64,000 nucleotides of DNA from CADCWN01 sp046328475 (GTDB taxonomy: Bacteria > Chloroflexota > Chloroflexia > Thermomicrobiales > CADCWN01). The stretch lies in the NCBI GenBank assembly GCA_046328475.1, contig JAXLWN010000032.1:1-64000 (forward strand). The letters are read 5' to 3'. Positions within the stretch are counted from its first letter, which is position 1, and each line of letters begins with the position of its first letter. This document shows positions 27,256-37,812 of this stretch, one piece after another. The notes under the pieces are model-generated. The model did no database searches. It was not told the origin of the DNA and worked only from the letters and a program-made list of their open reading frames with translations. The translations under genes and the position numbers were made by a program.

Positions 27256-27654
27256 ATGAAAGTGGGCGAACTGCTAGCCAAATCGCGCGATGCGCTGACG
27301 GTGAGTCGCGTCTTTGGCGAACCGATCGAGCGCGACGGTGTCACGATTATCCCGGTTGCGCGAGTGTCCGGGGCAGGCGGCGGGGGCGAGGGGAGCGGAG
27401 GCGAGGGCGAGAATCGCGGCGAGGGGGGCGGGAGTGGCTATGCGCTGAGCGCGCAGCCGGCAGGGGTCTACTCGATTAAGAATGGCGAGGTGGCCTGGCA
27501 CCCGGCGGTCAACGTCAATCGCATCGTCGCGGGCGGACAGGCAGTCGCGGGGCTGTTCATCCTGGTCATCTGGGCGATCGTGCGCGCCAGGAGCAAAGCT
27601 GCGCGCGAACGTGCCGCAGCTATCCCAGCAAGTACGCCCCCAGCGCCTCGATAG
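27256..27654 (+). CDS. GerW/YtfJ-family protein
   Basis: 132 residues. It begins MKVGELLAKSRDALTVSRVF, then GEPIERDGVTIIPVARVS, a long glycine/glutamate linker, and SAQPAGVYSIKNGEVAWHPAV, the order seen in the YtfJ/GerW spore-protein family. One hydrophobic helix (about 97-110) follows near the C-terminus. In Bacillus the relative is needed for a germination lytic enzyme, but homologues occur in bacteria not known to form spores. The 3' end overlaps the convergent HAD gene by 35 bases. Confidence 0.82.
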   Translation: MKVGELLAKSRDALTVSRVFGEPIERDGVTIIPVARVSGAGGGGEGSGGEGENRGEGGGSGYALSAQPAGVYSIKNGEVAWHPAVNVNRIVAGGQAVAGLFILVIWAIVRARSKAARERAAAIPASTPPAPR

Positions 27655-28267
27655 AGTCGATGATCGCGGTTGGTCGCGTGGCGGCGAGTTCTTCGCGCGA
27701 CCCCGCCCCGTAGGTCACGCCAATCGTGGCGATGCCATTGGCCTGCCCACCGATGATGTCGTGCTCCCGGTCGCCGATCATCACGAATGCCGTGGCCTCG
27801 CGATCGGGGTACCGCGCGATCGCTTCGCGTACGAGGAGCGGCTTGTCGGCGTTCGAGAGGTCCAGGTTCGAGCCGATGACATGGTCGAAGTAGACATTGA
27901 GGCCGAAGTGACGGACGATCTGATCGGCGAAGAAGGTCGGCTTGGAGGTGACGACGGAGAGCGAACGCCCGGCATCACGCAGCGCTCTCAGTAACTCCGC
28001 GATCCCCGCGAACAGCAGATTTTCGTACATGCCGCGCTCGGCGAAGTACGCGCGATAGACCTCCACCGCGCGCCGGGCCTGCGCCTCGTCGAAGCCGTAG
28101 TGCGCCATGAAGGAGCGATGCAGCGGCGGGCCGATGAACGGCCGCAGGCGCTCCAGTTCCTCGTGGATGCCGAACGCTGCCAGGGCGTGCCGCACCGACT
28201 TCGTGATGCCCTCCGTCGGGTCGGTCAGCGTCCCATCGAGATCGAAGAAGATGGTCGTGTAGGGCAT
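27620..28267 (-). CDS. HAD hydrolase, phosphoglycolate phosphatase-like
   Basis: 215 residues; the ATG at 28267 follows AGGAGG. All HAD motifs are visible: I, FFDLDGTLTDP with nucleophile Asp; II, VVTSKP with Ser/Thr; III, Lys in NADKPLL; IV, MIGDREHD with the acidic pair. The cap is of the Gph/PGP type. It probably removes phosphate from 2-phosphoglycolate or a nucleotide. The divergent neighbour is a glycolate-oxidase-like enzyme, which supports the phosphoglycolate assignment. Confidence 0.88.
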   Translation of the reverse strand: MPYTTIFFDLDGTLTDPTEGITKSVRHALAAFGIHEELERLRPFIGPPLHRSFMAHYGFDEAQARRAVEVYRAYFAERGMYENLLFAGIAELLRALRDAGRSLSVVTSKPTFFADQIVRHFGLNVYFDHVIGSNLDLSNADKPLLVREAIARYPDREATAFVMIGDREHDIIGGQANGIATIGVTYGAGSREELAATRPTAIIDSIEALGAYLLG

Positions 28268-28414
28268 GGTCCTCCTGGCCAGGGCACGCGCTTCCCGCTC
28301 GGGTTGCCCGGCGAGGGAGTATACCCGGCGTTGGACAAATCCCGCCCCACGCCGCGATAATCATCCCCATGTACAACGGATGCTGAGTGCGGCAGAGTGA
28401 GGAAGGAAGTAGCG

Positions 28415-29857
28415 ATGGTGCAGACCGACCCCCAGGCAACCCGCAAGCCCCTGCCGGAGGGCATCGTCGAGCAACTGCGCGCGATTGTCGGCGCGGAGTA
28501 TGTGCTGACCGAGGAGTGGGACCGCATCACCTACTCCTACGACGCCTCCTTCCTCTCCGCGCTCCAGCCGGGCATGCCCGATGTCGTCGCGCAGCCAAAT
28601 TCGACCGAGGAGGTCGCGGCGATCGTCAAGCTGGCGGCGCAGCACCGCATCCCGATCGTCCCGCGCGCCGCCGCCTCGGCGATGACCGGCGGCAGCGTGC
28701 CGATCTCGGGCGGCATCACCGTGGACCTGCGCCGGATGAACCGGATCATCGAGATCGACACCGACAACTTGCAGGTCTTCTGCGAGCCGGGGATCGTCCA
28801 CGACAGCCTCAATCAGCAACTGACGCCGCTCGGCTTCACCTTCCCGGTCGATCCCGGCTCCACGCGCATGGCGACGCTCGGCGGCATGGTTGCCAACAAC
28901 TCCTGCGGCATGCGCGCGGTGCGCTACGGCAGCACCTACCACTATGTGCTCGGTCTGGAGGTCGTGCTGCCGTCGGGCGAGGTGATCTGGACCGGTTCCG
29001 GGCAGTCGAAGGCGCTGCAAAGCGCGTCGGGCATGAACCTCAACGGCCTCTTCTGCGGCTCCGAGGGCATCCTCGGCATCATCACCAAGCTGCGGCTGAA
29101 GATCATCCCGCGCGCCCCGGCGCGCGGCGTCGTCACCGCCCTCTTCAACGAGTTGGAAGATGCGGGCGTGGCGACCCAGTTGATTTTTAAGGGGGGCATC
29201 ATCCCCACCGCGCTGGAACTGATGGACCGCGCGGCGATCAGGGCGGTGCAGAAGTACCGGCCCGAACTGAATCTGGTCGAAGCCGAGGCGATGCTGCTGA
29301 TCGAGATCGAGGGGCAGCCCGCCGGGGTAACCGAGACGGCGCAGAGCGTTGCCAAGTTGCTGGAGCAACTGACGCCGAGCGTCGCCTGGTCGGACGACCC
29401 GACGAAGGTTGCCGCGCTCTGGCAGGCGCGCAGCGTGCTCGGCGCGGCGGCGGGGTCGATCAAGGACCACGCCACGCGCGTCGCGACCGGCGAGGATATC
29501 GCCGTGCCGATCACCAGGATGCCCGAGACGCTGCGCAAGATCAACCAGATCGCGGAGAAGTGGAATGTGGCCTGCACCACCTACGGCCACATCGGCAGCG
29601 GCAATGTCCACTCCGCCTTCGTGATCGACCCGCGCGACAAGGACGAGGTCGAGCGGGTGCAGAAGGCCGCCGACGAGCTGCACCATCTGGCGATCGACAT
29701 GGGCGGCACTGTCACCGGCGAGCACGGCGTCGGCCTCGTCCGCACCGCCTACATGGCGCGCGAACATGGCACCGCTCTCGCCGCCATGCAGGCGATCAAG
29801 CGCGCCCTCGACCCGCACAACATCATGAATCCGGGCAAGCTGATACCGATGGAGTGA
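28415..29857 (+). CDS. FAD-linked oxidase, glycolate oxidase GlcD-like
   Basis: 480 residues from the ATG at 28415 (GAGGAAGGAAG upstream). The FAD-binding type 4 domain has PIVPRAAASAMTGGSVP and GGMVANNSCGMRAVRYG; the C-terminal FAD-oxidase domain ends GEHGVGLVRTAYM and DPHNIMNPGKL, as in GlcD and D-lactate dehydrogenases. It would oxidise glycolate or D-lactate. The divergent HAD gene could supply glycolate from phosphoglycolate. No glcE or glcF genes follow, so electron transfer partners are elsewhere or not needed. Confidence 0.9.
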   Translation: MVQTDPQATRKPLPEGIVEQLRAIVGAEYVLTEEWDRITYSYDASFLSALQPGMPDVVAQPNSTEEVAAIVKLAAQHRIPIVPRAAASAMTGGSVPISGGITVDLRRMNRIIEIDTDNLQVFCEPGIVHDSLNQQLTPLGFTFPVDPGSTRMATLGGMVANNSCGMRAVRYGSTYHYVLGLEVVLPSGEVIWTGSGQSKALQSASGMNLNGLFCGSEGILGIITKLRLKIIPRAPARGVVTALFNELEDAGVATQLIFKGGIIPTALELMDRAAIRAVQKYRPELNLVEAEAMLLIEIEGQPAGVTETAQSVAKLLEQLTPSVAWSDDPTKVAALWQARSVLGAAAGSIKDHATRVATGEDIAVPITRMPETLRKINQIAEKWNVACTTYGHIGSGNVHSAFVIDPRDKDEVERVQKAADELHHLAIDMGGTVTGEHGVGLVRTAYMAREHGTALAAMQAIKRALDPHNIMNPGKLIPME

Positions 29858-29864
29858 TCTGAGT

Positions 29865-29980
29865 CGTCAGAGATCAGAGATCAGAGATCAGTCGTCAGGG
29901 GTTACGCTCCTGCGAGCCGTTCGAGGACGGCAGTAGAATACGATCTGGTAGTTCAGGTCTTCTGGTAGTTCAGGTCTTGG
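29865..29980. repeat. Short tandem arrays after the glcD-like gene
   Basis: A run of AGATCAG heptamers (about 29872-29896) flanked by GTCGTCAG, then two copies of a 17-base unit TGGTAGTTCAGGTCTTC (29946-29979, last bases differing). Confidence 0.7.
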
Positions 29981-29989
29981 GGAGAAGGA

Positions 29990-30017
29990 GAGGCGGTCGG
30001 GATGTCCCGACCGCCTC
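29990..30017. terminator. Bidirectional hairpin between glcD-like gene and gyrB
   Basis: GAGGCGGTCGGG and CCCGACCGCCTC flank ATGT. The stem is a perfect 12 bp between convergent genes. Confidence 0.7.
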
Positions 30018-30042
30018 GCTGTTTGTCCTCGCTTCGGTGGCA

Positions 30043-32040
<1,998 letters not shown>

Positions 32041-32108
32041 GATTCAGACCCTTTCTGTACTCACGCGCTACGCGCGATAGGACACGCAATCATCTTGCTC
32101 GGTGACGG

Positions 32109-33116
32109 CTAGCGCCGATCCCGTGGATCGGCTGAGGGCGGTGCCTGGCGTTGTTGCCCGGCCGTCGCGGCGGGCTTTTCCAGCGCCGCCAGCCGCTCGC
32201 GATAGAGAATCATCGCCGCAGCCAGCAGGCCGGTGTTGAGGAAGGCGTTCCCGACCACCGCCAGCGGCACCCCGGCGGTTTGCCGGGCCACGAAGGCCCA
32301 GGCGATCGGGAAGCCGAACGAGATCAGCGTCCCGGCGGCGAAGAGGCGGAACATCATCCAGAAATTGTGCCGCACCACGGTCACGCTCAACTTGATCGAC
32401 CGGAGCGGCCCAACATCGCTGACGGCCATCGCGTCGGTCGTGCGCGACAGGAAGATCAAGGCGAGCAGCACCGGAATCAGCAGCAGCAGCGCCGGGCCGC
32501 CGGGGTTCAGCCCGAGGAACTGCAACAACCCCGCCAGGACCAGCAACGGAACCCCGAGGAAGATGGACACGGCGACCAGGAGGAGCCCCAACACGATCAG
32601 CCGCCCCCAGCAGCGCAGCACGCGCCGCGCCAACTCGACCGGCGTGGGCGGGTCGTCGCGCACTACCGTCGCCACAACCGCGAGGGTGAGCGCGAACCAG
32701 AGCAGTCCGACCACGAGCAACCCGAACATCGCCACGAGGGTGAACCAGCCGCTCCCCAGATCGAGCACCCCGACGCCCCAGGGACGACCGACCGACGCGC
32801 TCGTCAGTTTCGGCAGGAGCGGATTCTGCCCGATGCTGAGGATTTCCAGCAGATCGGTCTGCTGGCCCACCGTGTGCAAATCGGCAGCCATCGAGGCCAC
32901 ATCGGCCGCGTTCGGGCCGACTTGCCCGGTGGGATCGGCGGCGGTGTTCTGGCGCTGGGCCCATTCGAGCATGGCGATCGGCCAGGCCATCAGCGGGTCG
33001 AGGCTGACGCGAACGCCGAGCCAATAGACTAGGTCGAGCAGCACCAGCGGGAGGAGCACAAAGGGTCGTCGCGCAACCGCGAAACACCCCTCGGCTATGG
33101 CGTCGATGACTCCCAC
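32109..33116 (-). CDS. Hypothetical polytopic membrane protein
   Basis: 335 residues from a GTG preceded by AAGGAGGTAC. There are about six or seven hydrophobic segments: PFVLLPLVLLDLVYWLGV, a long soluble loop (45-120), then WFTLVAMFGLLVVGLLWFAL, LIVLGLLLVAVSIFLGVPLL, LLLLIPVLLALIFLS, and two more. A SIKLSVTVVRHNFWMMFRL stretch before the last helices resembles glycerophosphodiester-phosphodiesterase membrane-domain or DUF975-like proteins. No catalytic residues are evident. It is upstream of gyrB and may share its transcript. Confidence 0.7.
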   Translation of the reverse strand: MGVIDAIAEGCFAVARRPFVLLPLVLLDLVYWLGVRVSLDPLMAWPIAMLEWAQRQNTAADPTGQVGPNAADVASMAADLHTVGQQTDLLEILSIGQNPLLPKLTSASVGRPWGVGVLDLGSGWFTLVAMFGLLVVGLLWFALTLAVVATVVRDDPPTPVELARRVLRCWGRLIVLGLLLVAVSIFLGVPLLVLAGLLQFLGLNPGGPALLLLIPVLLALIFLSRTTDAMAVSDVGPLRSIKLSVTVVRHNFWMMFRLFAAGTLISFGFPIAWAFVARQTAGVPLAVVGNAFLNTGLLAAAMILYRERLAALEKPAATAGQQRQAPPSADPRDRR

Positions 33117-33139
33117 CGTACCTCCTTCCTATCAGGTCA

Positions 33140-33145
33140 ATTATA
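33140..33145 (-). promoter_or_regulatory. Consensus -10 box of the membrane-protein gene
   Basis: TATAAT on the minus strand, 23 bases before the GTG start, with a strong ribosome binding site between. No TTGACA-like -35 is seen at 16-18 bases. Confidence 0.45.
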
Positions 33146-33375
33146 CCATGTGGGAGCGATTTCTTCCCGCGCATGTGGGGGCGTACGAACGCGGATTTTT
33201 GGCGCGGTTGCGGCGGATTGTCTGAGATGTGAGGGATTGGGAGATAGTGAGGAGCGCAGAGAGAGGAGTGTGGAGCGTAGCGTGTGAGGAAGGAGGACAT
33301 GGTCGCTCTGTCTTCGCCACACGCAGACGGGTTTTGGGTGCGCGATAGTGGCGATGTCGGAAGACCTGCTTCAGG

Positions 33376-33410
33376 CCGGGAGCCCAGAGGAGTAGCCTCC
33401 GGGCTCCCGG
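33376..33410. terminator. Long hairpin after the methyltransferase gene
   Basis: CCGGGAGCCC and GGGCTCCCGG form the base of a stem that continues inward with one mismatch to the loop AGTAG. It lies 47 bases past the stop of the minus-strand methyltransferase. The rest of 33146-33456 shows GAGAGG-like low-complexity repeats and no gene. Confidence 0.55.
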
Positions 33411-33456
33411 GTACTCGTCGCGAGCAGTTGGTCAGAAGAGGGATCGCGCCCCGCCA

Positions 33457-34443
33457 CTACGGGGTGCGGCGGCCAACGATGAAGTTCAGCGGGGTTGCGG
33501 GAGGGCCGGGGAAGATTTGCACCTCGTCGAAGCCAGCGGTGCGGATCTGGTCGGCAACCTGCTCCGGCAGGAGTGGTGGGCCACCGAAGAGGACGTTGTT
33601 CAGGCGTGAGACGGCCGGGCCGAGTCCAGTGCCGGGCAGGCTGAGCGTTACCGTCAGGAGCCAACCGCCGGGACGGAGCGCGGCCAGGGTGGTCACTAGC
33701 CCGGCGACGAAGACTTCCCGGGGGAGGAAGACCTGGGGCAACCAGGCAAGGTCGAATGCGGCCTCATCGGGCAGATCCTGGATGAGTTGAGCGCGCATCT
33801 CAACCCGCTCGGTCAATCCGGCGGCGGCGAGGTTGCGCGCCGCCAATTGGCGCGGCAGCTCCTGCGGCTCCAGCCCGACAATCTGCAACTGCGGGTAGAT
33901 CGCGCAGAGGACGAGCGCGACGGCACCGACCCCCGCGCCGACATCGAGGAAGCGCCCGCCAGGGGCCTGGAGTCGCTCGGTCAGTCCCGCCAATTGCGGG
34001 AAGACGGTGCTGGCGAGCAGGCGGAAGACGGGGGCGGTCGCCAGGCCCTGCGCTTGCAACGCCTCGGGGTCGGTGTGACGCCAGCCGGGAGCGAGCGTGC
34101 CCGCCTGGGCATCGGTTACCAGTGCTAGCGTCTGTGTCCCGACCGAGCGGAGATTTTCGCGGAATTGGGCACCCGGGATACCACCGAGGAGTGGGGCCAG
34201 GCCAGGGGCGGCGGTGAACCGGTCGCCGTCGCGCCCCACGAGGCCGACGGCAGCGAGCACGTCAAGGAGGGTCGCGAGCAGATCCGGCACAATGCCGGTC
34301 CGCTCTGCCAGCCATGCCAGATCGCGCGGCTCCGATAGAAGCGCGAGCAGCCCAGACTCCTGCGCTGCCCGCAAGGCGTTGAAAGCCCATACCGATGCGC
34401 CGAGCTGGCCGACAACTTGTTGCACCTCTTGGGGTGACTGCAT
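33457..34443 (-). CDS. SAM-dependent methyltransferase of the winged-helix O-methyltransferase type
   Basis: 328 residues from the ATG at 34443, which has GGAGGAGGGG upstream. An N-terminal helix-turn-helix-like dimerisation domain (SGLLALLSEPRDLAWLAERT) is followed by the Rossmann motif GRFLDVGAGVGAVALVLCA and LQIVGLEPQELPRQLAARN. This resembles plant-type or AziB2-like O-methyltransferases (Methyltransf_2/12). The substrate is unknown. A 41-base perfect inverted repeat lies 24 bases before the start. Confidence 0.82.
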   Translation of the reverse strand: MQSPQEVQQVVGQLGASVWAFNALRAAQESGLLALLSEPRDLAWLAERTGIVPDLLATLLDVLAAVGLVGRDGDRFTAAPGLAPLLGGIPGAQFRENLRSVGTQTLALVTDAQAGTLAPGWRHTDPEALQAQGLATAPVFRLLASTVFPQLAGLTERLQAPGGRFLDVGAGVGAVALVLCAIYPQLQIVGLEPQELPRQLAARNLAAAGLTERVEMRAQLIQDLPDEAAFDLAWLPQVFLPREVFVAGLVTTLAALRPGGWLLTVTLSLPGTGLGPAVSRLNNVLFGGPPLLPEQVADQIRTAGFDEVQIFPGPPATPLNFIVGRRTP

Positions 34444-34466
34444 AAGCCCCTCCTCCACGTAATTGA

Positions 34467-34507
34467 GCCGCATACTGGCGATGTGAATCACATCGCCAGT
34501 ATGCGGC
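34467..34507. promoter_or_regulatory. 41-base perfect inverted repeat
   Basis: Two 19-base arms (34467-34485 and 34489-34507; outermost GCCGCATACTGGCG) flank AAT, without a mismatch. It lies between the TerC stop and the methyltransferase start, both on the minus strand. It could end TerC transcription, or be a regulator site or mRNA structure for the methyltransferase. No T-run follows on the minus strand. Confidence 0.7.
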
Positions 34508-34645
34508 GCGGGGAGGGTCGGCACCAGTCCGATTTCTGCTCAGTTCTTACTCAGATTGCGGGTGCTGATGGATGGAATCGACATGGCAACGGGCGGACGC
34601 TCCCGGTGTTGGGATTGCCCGCTCGTTGCCGCGACGATGTTCGTG

Positions 34646-35410
<765 letters not shown>

Positions 35411-35726
35411 AGTCGCATCCCTCGCACTTGATCGGTCGTGGCGAATCAGCCACCCCGCAACACGCAAAGTTACTAGACATCCTAGCCGCGACGATCCTAC
35501 CACATTAGACGCCTGATCGTACCTGGCATATCTCTTGCAAAACGTGTAGCAAGGCATGGTGCCGCGCCGGGCAATGCAGCACGCACCGGGAAACGGCAAG
35601 CATCAGCGCTATTCCTGGCAATGCCCCCGAGATACGACAGGTTCTCCGGGTCCCATTTCATCCTTTCGTCCAGCCCGGTTTGCACCTCGTCTCGAGAGCG
35701 CGAACCGGACCGGTGGTAGGTCGCCC
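35411..35726. other. Divergent intergenic region, TerC and sensor-kinase genes
   Basis: 316 bases holding both promoters. A short inverted repeat CTTGC...GCAAG occurs at 35534-35553. No gene, array or clear promoter box was found. Confidence 0.4.
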
Positions 35727-37286
35727 ATGGATAGGCAGATCGTGCGCCCACAGCAGCGAAGCCAGATTGCGAACGAGTCGCCGCGCCGGGTGTTGCTCGT
35801 GTCGCCGGTCGGCGGCGATGTGTCGTGGGCCGATGGCGACGGCACGCTTGCCGTTACTGCCGTGACTTCGTGGGACACGCTGAGTACGCGTCGCCTGCGT
35901 GACTTCGATGCGCTGGTCATTGACTGGACAGGGCTGGACGATGCGGGCAGCGCCCTGCTGGAAGGGTTGCGGCGTGCGAAGCCCGCTGTGGCCTTGATCG
36001 CCCTGGTACCGCCGCACCACCTGGAGGCTATTCGCGCCGCGCGACGGGCGGATGCGACGCTGTGCCTGCTGAAAACCCCCGACTACCGGCTCCAGCTGCC
36101 CCAGGCGGTCGAGACGGCGATCGAGCAGGCGCGGCTGCGCGGCGAGAACCGCCGCCTCGACCGGGCGCTGCAAGCGGCGAAGCGGCGCACGGGGCAACTC
36201 CAGCGGCAACTCCAGGTGCTCATCGATCGGCTCGCGGAAGGGGTGCTGATACTCGACGCCGGGGAGGGGCGGATCGTGGCGGCGAACGCTGCGGCGGAGC
36301 GGCTGTGGGGCGTGCCGCTGCGGGGCGTGCGGCGGTTGGAGGGGAGCAACGCGCTGCGAGCCGAGGCGGCCGATGGCACGCCGATCCCCGCCGAGGCGAG
36401 CGCGCCATTGCGGGCGCTACGCCGGGGCGAGGCGGTCTACGACGAGCCGGTGGTTCTCCAACCGGAGGCGCGGCGCATCCCGGCGACGATCGACGCGGTG
36501 CCACTCCACGCGCCGGATGGCAGGCTGGCGGGCGTGGTCAGCCTGGTCCACGACCGCAGTGCGCCGGTGCAGTTGGCGTCGCTGCGCGAGGCCCTGGTGG
36601 CCGTCGCCTCGCACCAGCTGAAGAATCCGCTGACGGTCATCATGGGCTATAGCTCGCTGCTGCTCAATTCACCGGCGGTCGCGGGGGATACTCGGGCACG
36701 CCGGGCGGTGGCCAAGATCCGCCGGGAGAGCCTGCGGCTGCGACACCTCGCGGACAATCTGCTCGAATTCTCGCGCCTGGAGCTGGGGCACGGTGCGGTC
36801 CAGGCGCGAGAATTCGACTTGGCCGAGCTGGTGCAGGCAGTGGCGACGCGCCAGCGCGAGGCGGTCGGCACGCACATCATTCGCGTGCAGGTCGCGCCAA
36901 TGGCGATTCCCTATGTGGGGGACTACGGCCGACTGGCGCAGGTGCTGGGCAGTTTAATCGAACGGCGGGCAGCGGCCACCGTCGATCAGGGGGCGGGACT
37001 AGCGGTTGCGCTCGCTCGCCATACCCCCGCCGAACTGGTTGCCGAGGGGATCGCCAGCGCCCTGCCACCGGGCGAGGCATACGCCACCATCACGATCGGG
37101 GGGGGGCAGGGCGGCGACCAGCCCGAGCCGGTTCGCGCCGCCTGGCAACCCTTTACGGCGATTGAGCAGCCGGGCGACCCGGCCGAACTCGACATGCTGG
37201 TGAGCGCGGCGCTGGTGCGGAAACACGGCGGGATGCTCTATGCTGGGGAAGGGGGGGAGTATCGCCTCGTCTTACCGATCACCTGA
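35727..37286 (+). CDS. PAS-containing histidine-kinase-like protein with a degenerate ATPase domain
   Basis: 519 residues. Residues about 20-130 look like a receiver-type fold (RRVLLVSPVGGDVSW to LKTPDYRLQLPQAVETAI), a coiled coil follows (130-175), then a PAS domain (VLIDRLAEGVLILDAGEGRI). The HisKA helix has the phospho-acceptor His in VASHQLKNPLTVIMGYSSLL, near residue 295. The ATPase domain, however, lacks the N-box (LAQVLGSLIERRAAAT has no Asn), the G1 box (no DxGxG) and the G2 box; only an F-box-like WQPFTAIEQ remains. It probably cannot bind ATP normally and may work as a scaffold or phosphatase, or be phosphorylated in trans. The start at 35727 is the first Met after the upstream frame. 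Confidence 0.78.
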   Translation: MDRQIVRPQQRSQIANESPRRVLLVSPVGGDVSWADGDGTLAVTAVTSWDTLSTRRLRDFDALVIDWTGLDDAGSALLEGLRRAKPAVALIALVPPHHLEAIRAARRADATLCLLKTPDYRLQLPQAVETAIEQARLRGENRRLDRALQAAKRRTGQLQRQLQVLIDRLAEGVLILDAGEGRIVAANAAAERLWGVPLRGVRRLEGSNALRAEAADGTPIPAEASAPLRALRRGEAVYDEPVVLQPEARRIPATIDAVPLHAPDGRLAGVVSLVHDRSAPVQLASLREALVAVASHQLKNPLTVIMGYSSLLLNSPAVAGDTRARRAVAKIRRESLRLRHLADNLLEFSRLELGHGAVQAREFDLAELVQAVATRQREAVGTHIIRVQVAPMAIPYVGDYGRLAQVLGSLIERRAAATVDQGAGLAVALARHTPAELVAEGIASALPPGEAYATITIGGGQGGDQPEPVRAAWQPFTAIEQPGDPAELDMLVSAALVRKHGGMLYAGEGGEYRLVLPIT

Positions 37287-37316
37287 ACCGCCGCAAGGCG
37301 CTCCGTGCGGGCGCGT

Positions 37317-37799
37317 TTAGCTTTCAACCGTGACCAACTCGCGCACCGCCGCGCCGACCGTGATCGTGCCGCCGGTGACGATGCGCGCTCGCAGGCCGCC
37401 GCGATTGACGAGCGGCTTCAGGACAGGCTTGCCGGTTAGCTCGACCAGGTGCTCGCACGGCGTGCAGTAGTCGATTCCTTCGCAGAGCACATCGCCGATG
37501 GCGAAGCGCCGCCCGATCAGCTCGTTCAGCCCGATTCCGCTCGTCAACAAGTTGCGCCGACTCTCGACCGGTTCGAGGCGGATGCCGCTGATGGCGAAGA
37601 GGTCGTCGAGCATCTCGACCGAGATCAGGGTCAGCTCACGCCCGCCGTCGGCGCGCGGCCGGTCGGAGTAGAACCCCGTCTCCAGGCTGTAGCGATCCCC
37701 CGCCAACCCCGCCCCGGCAACCGCCTGGGCTTCCGTGAGCGGTTGCATCGGCGCGCTGGCCGCGTCGCAAATGAAGATCGCCTCGATCTGCCCGGACAT
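37317..37799 (-). CDS. MOSC-domain protein
   Basis: 160 residues from the ATG at 37799 (AGGAGGGCACC upstream). It has the MOSC layout: GLAGDRYSLETGFYSD, ELTLISVEMLDDL, ESRRNLLTSGIGLNELIGRR and GIDYCTPCEHL with the likely sulfur- or cofactor-handling Cys (YCTPC), then NRGGLRARIVTGGTI. MOSC domains act in molybdenum-cofactor sulfuration and N-hydroxylated-compound reduction. It starts 13 bases after the ammonia-lyase stop and is co-transcribed with it. Confidence 0.9.
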   Translation of the reverse strand: MSGQIEAIFICDAASAPMQPLTEAQAVAGAGLAGDRYSLETGFYSDRPRADGGRELTLISVEMLDDLFAISGIRLEPVESRRNLLTSGIGLNELIGRRFAIGDVLCEGIDYCTPCEHLVELTGKPVLKPLVNRGGLRARIVTGGTITVGAAVRELVTVES

Positions 37800-37812
37800 G
37801 GTGCCCTCCTGT

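Noticed and set aside
33284..33790. Plus-strand gene antisense to the methyltransferase end
   Set aside because: Arginine/serine-rich translation without motif, overlapping a hairpin and a well-supported gene.
35411..35520. yybP-ykoY manganese riboswitch before terC
   Set aside because: The conserved core of that riboswitch could not be found in the leader.
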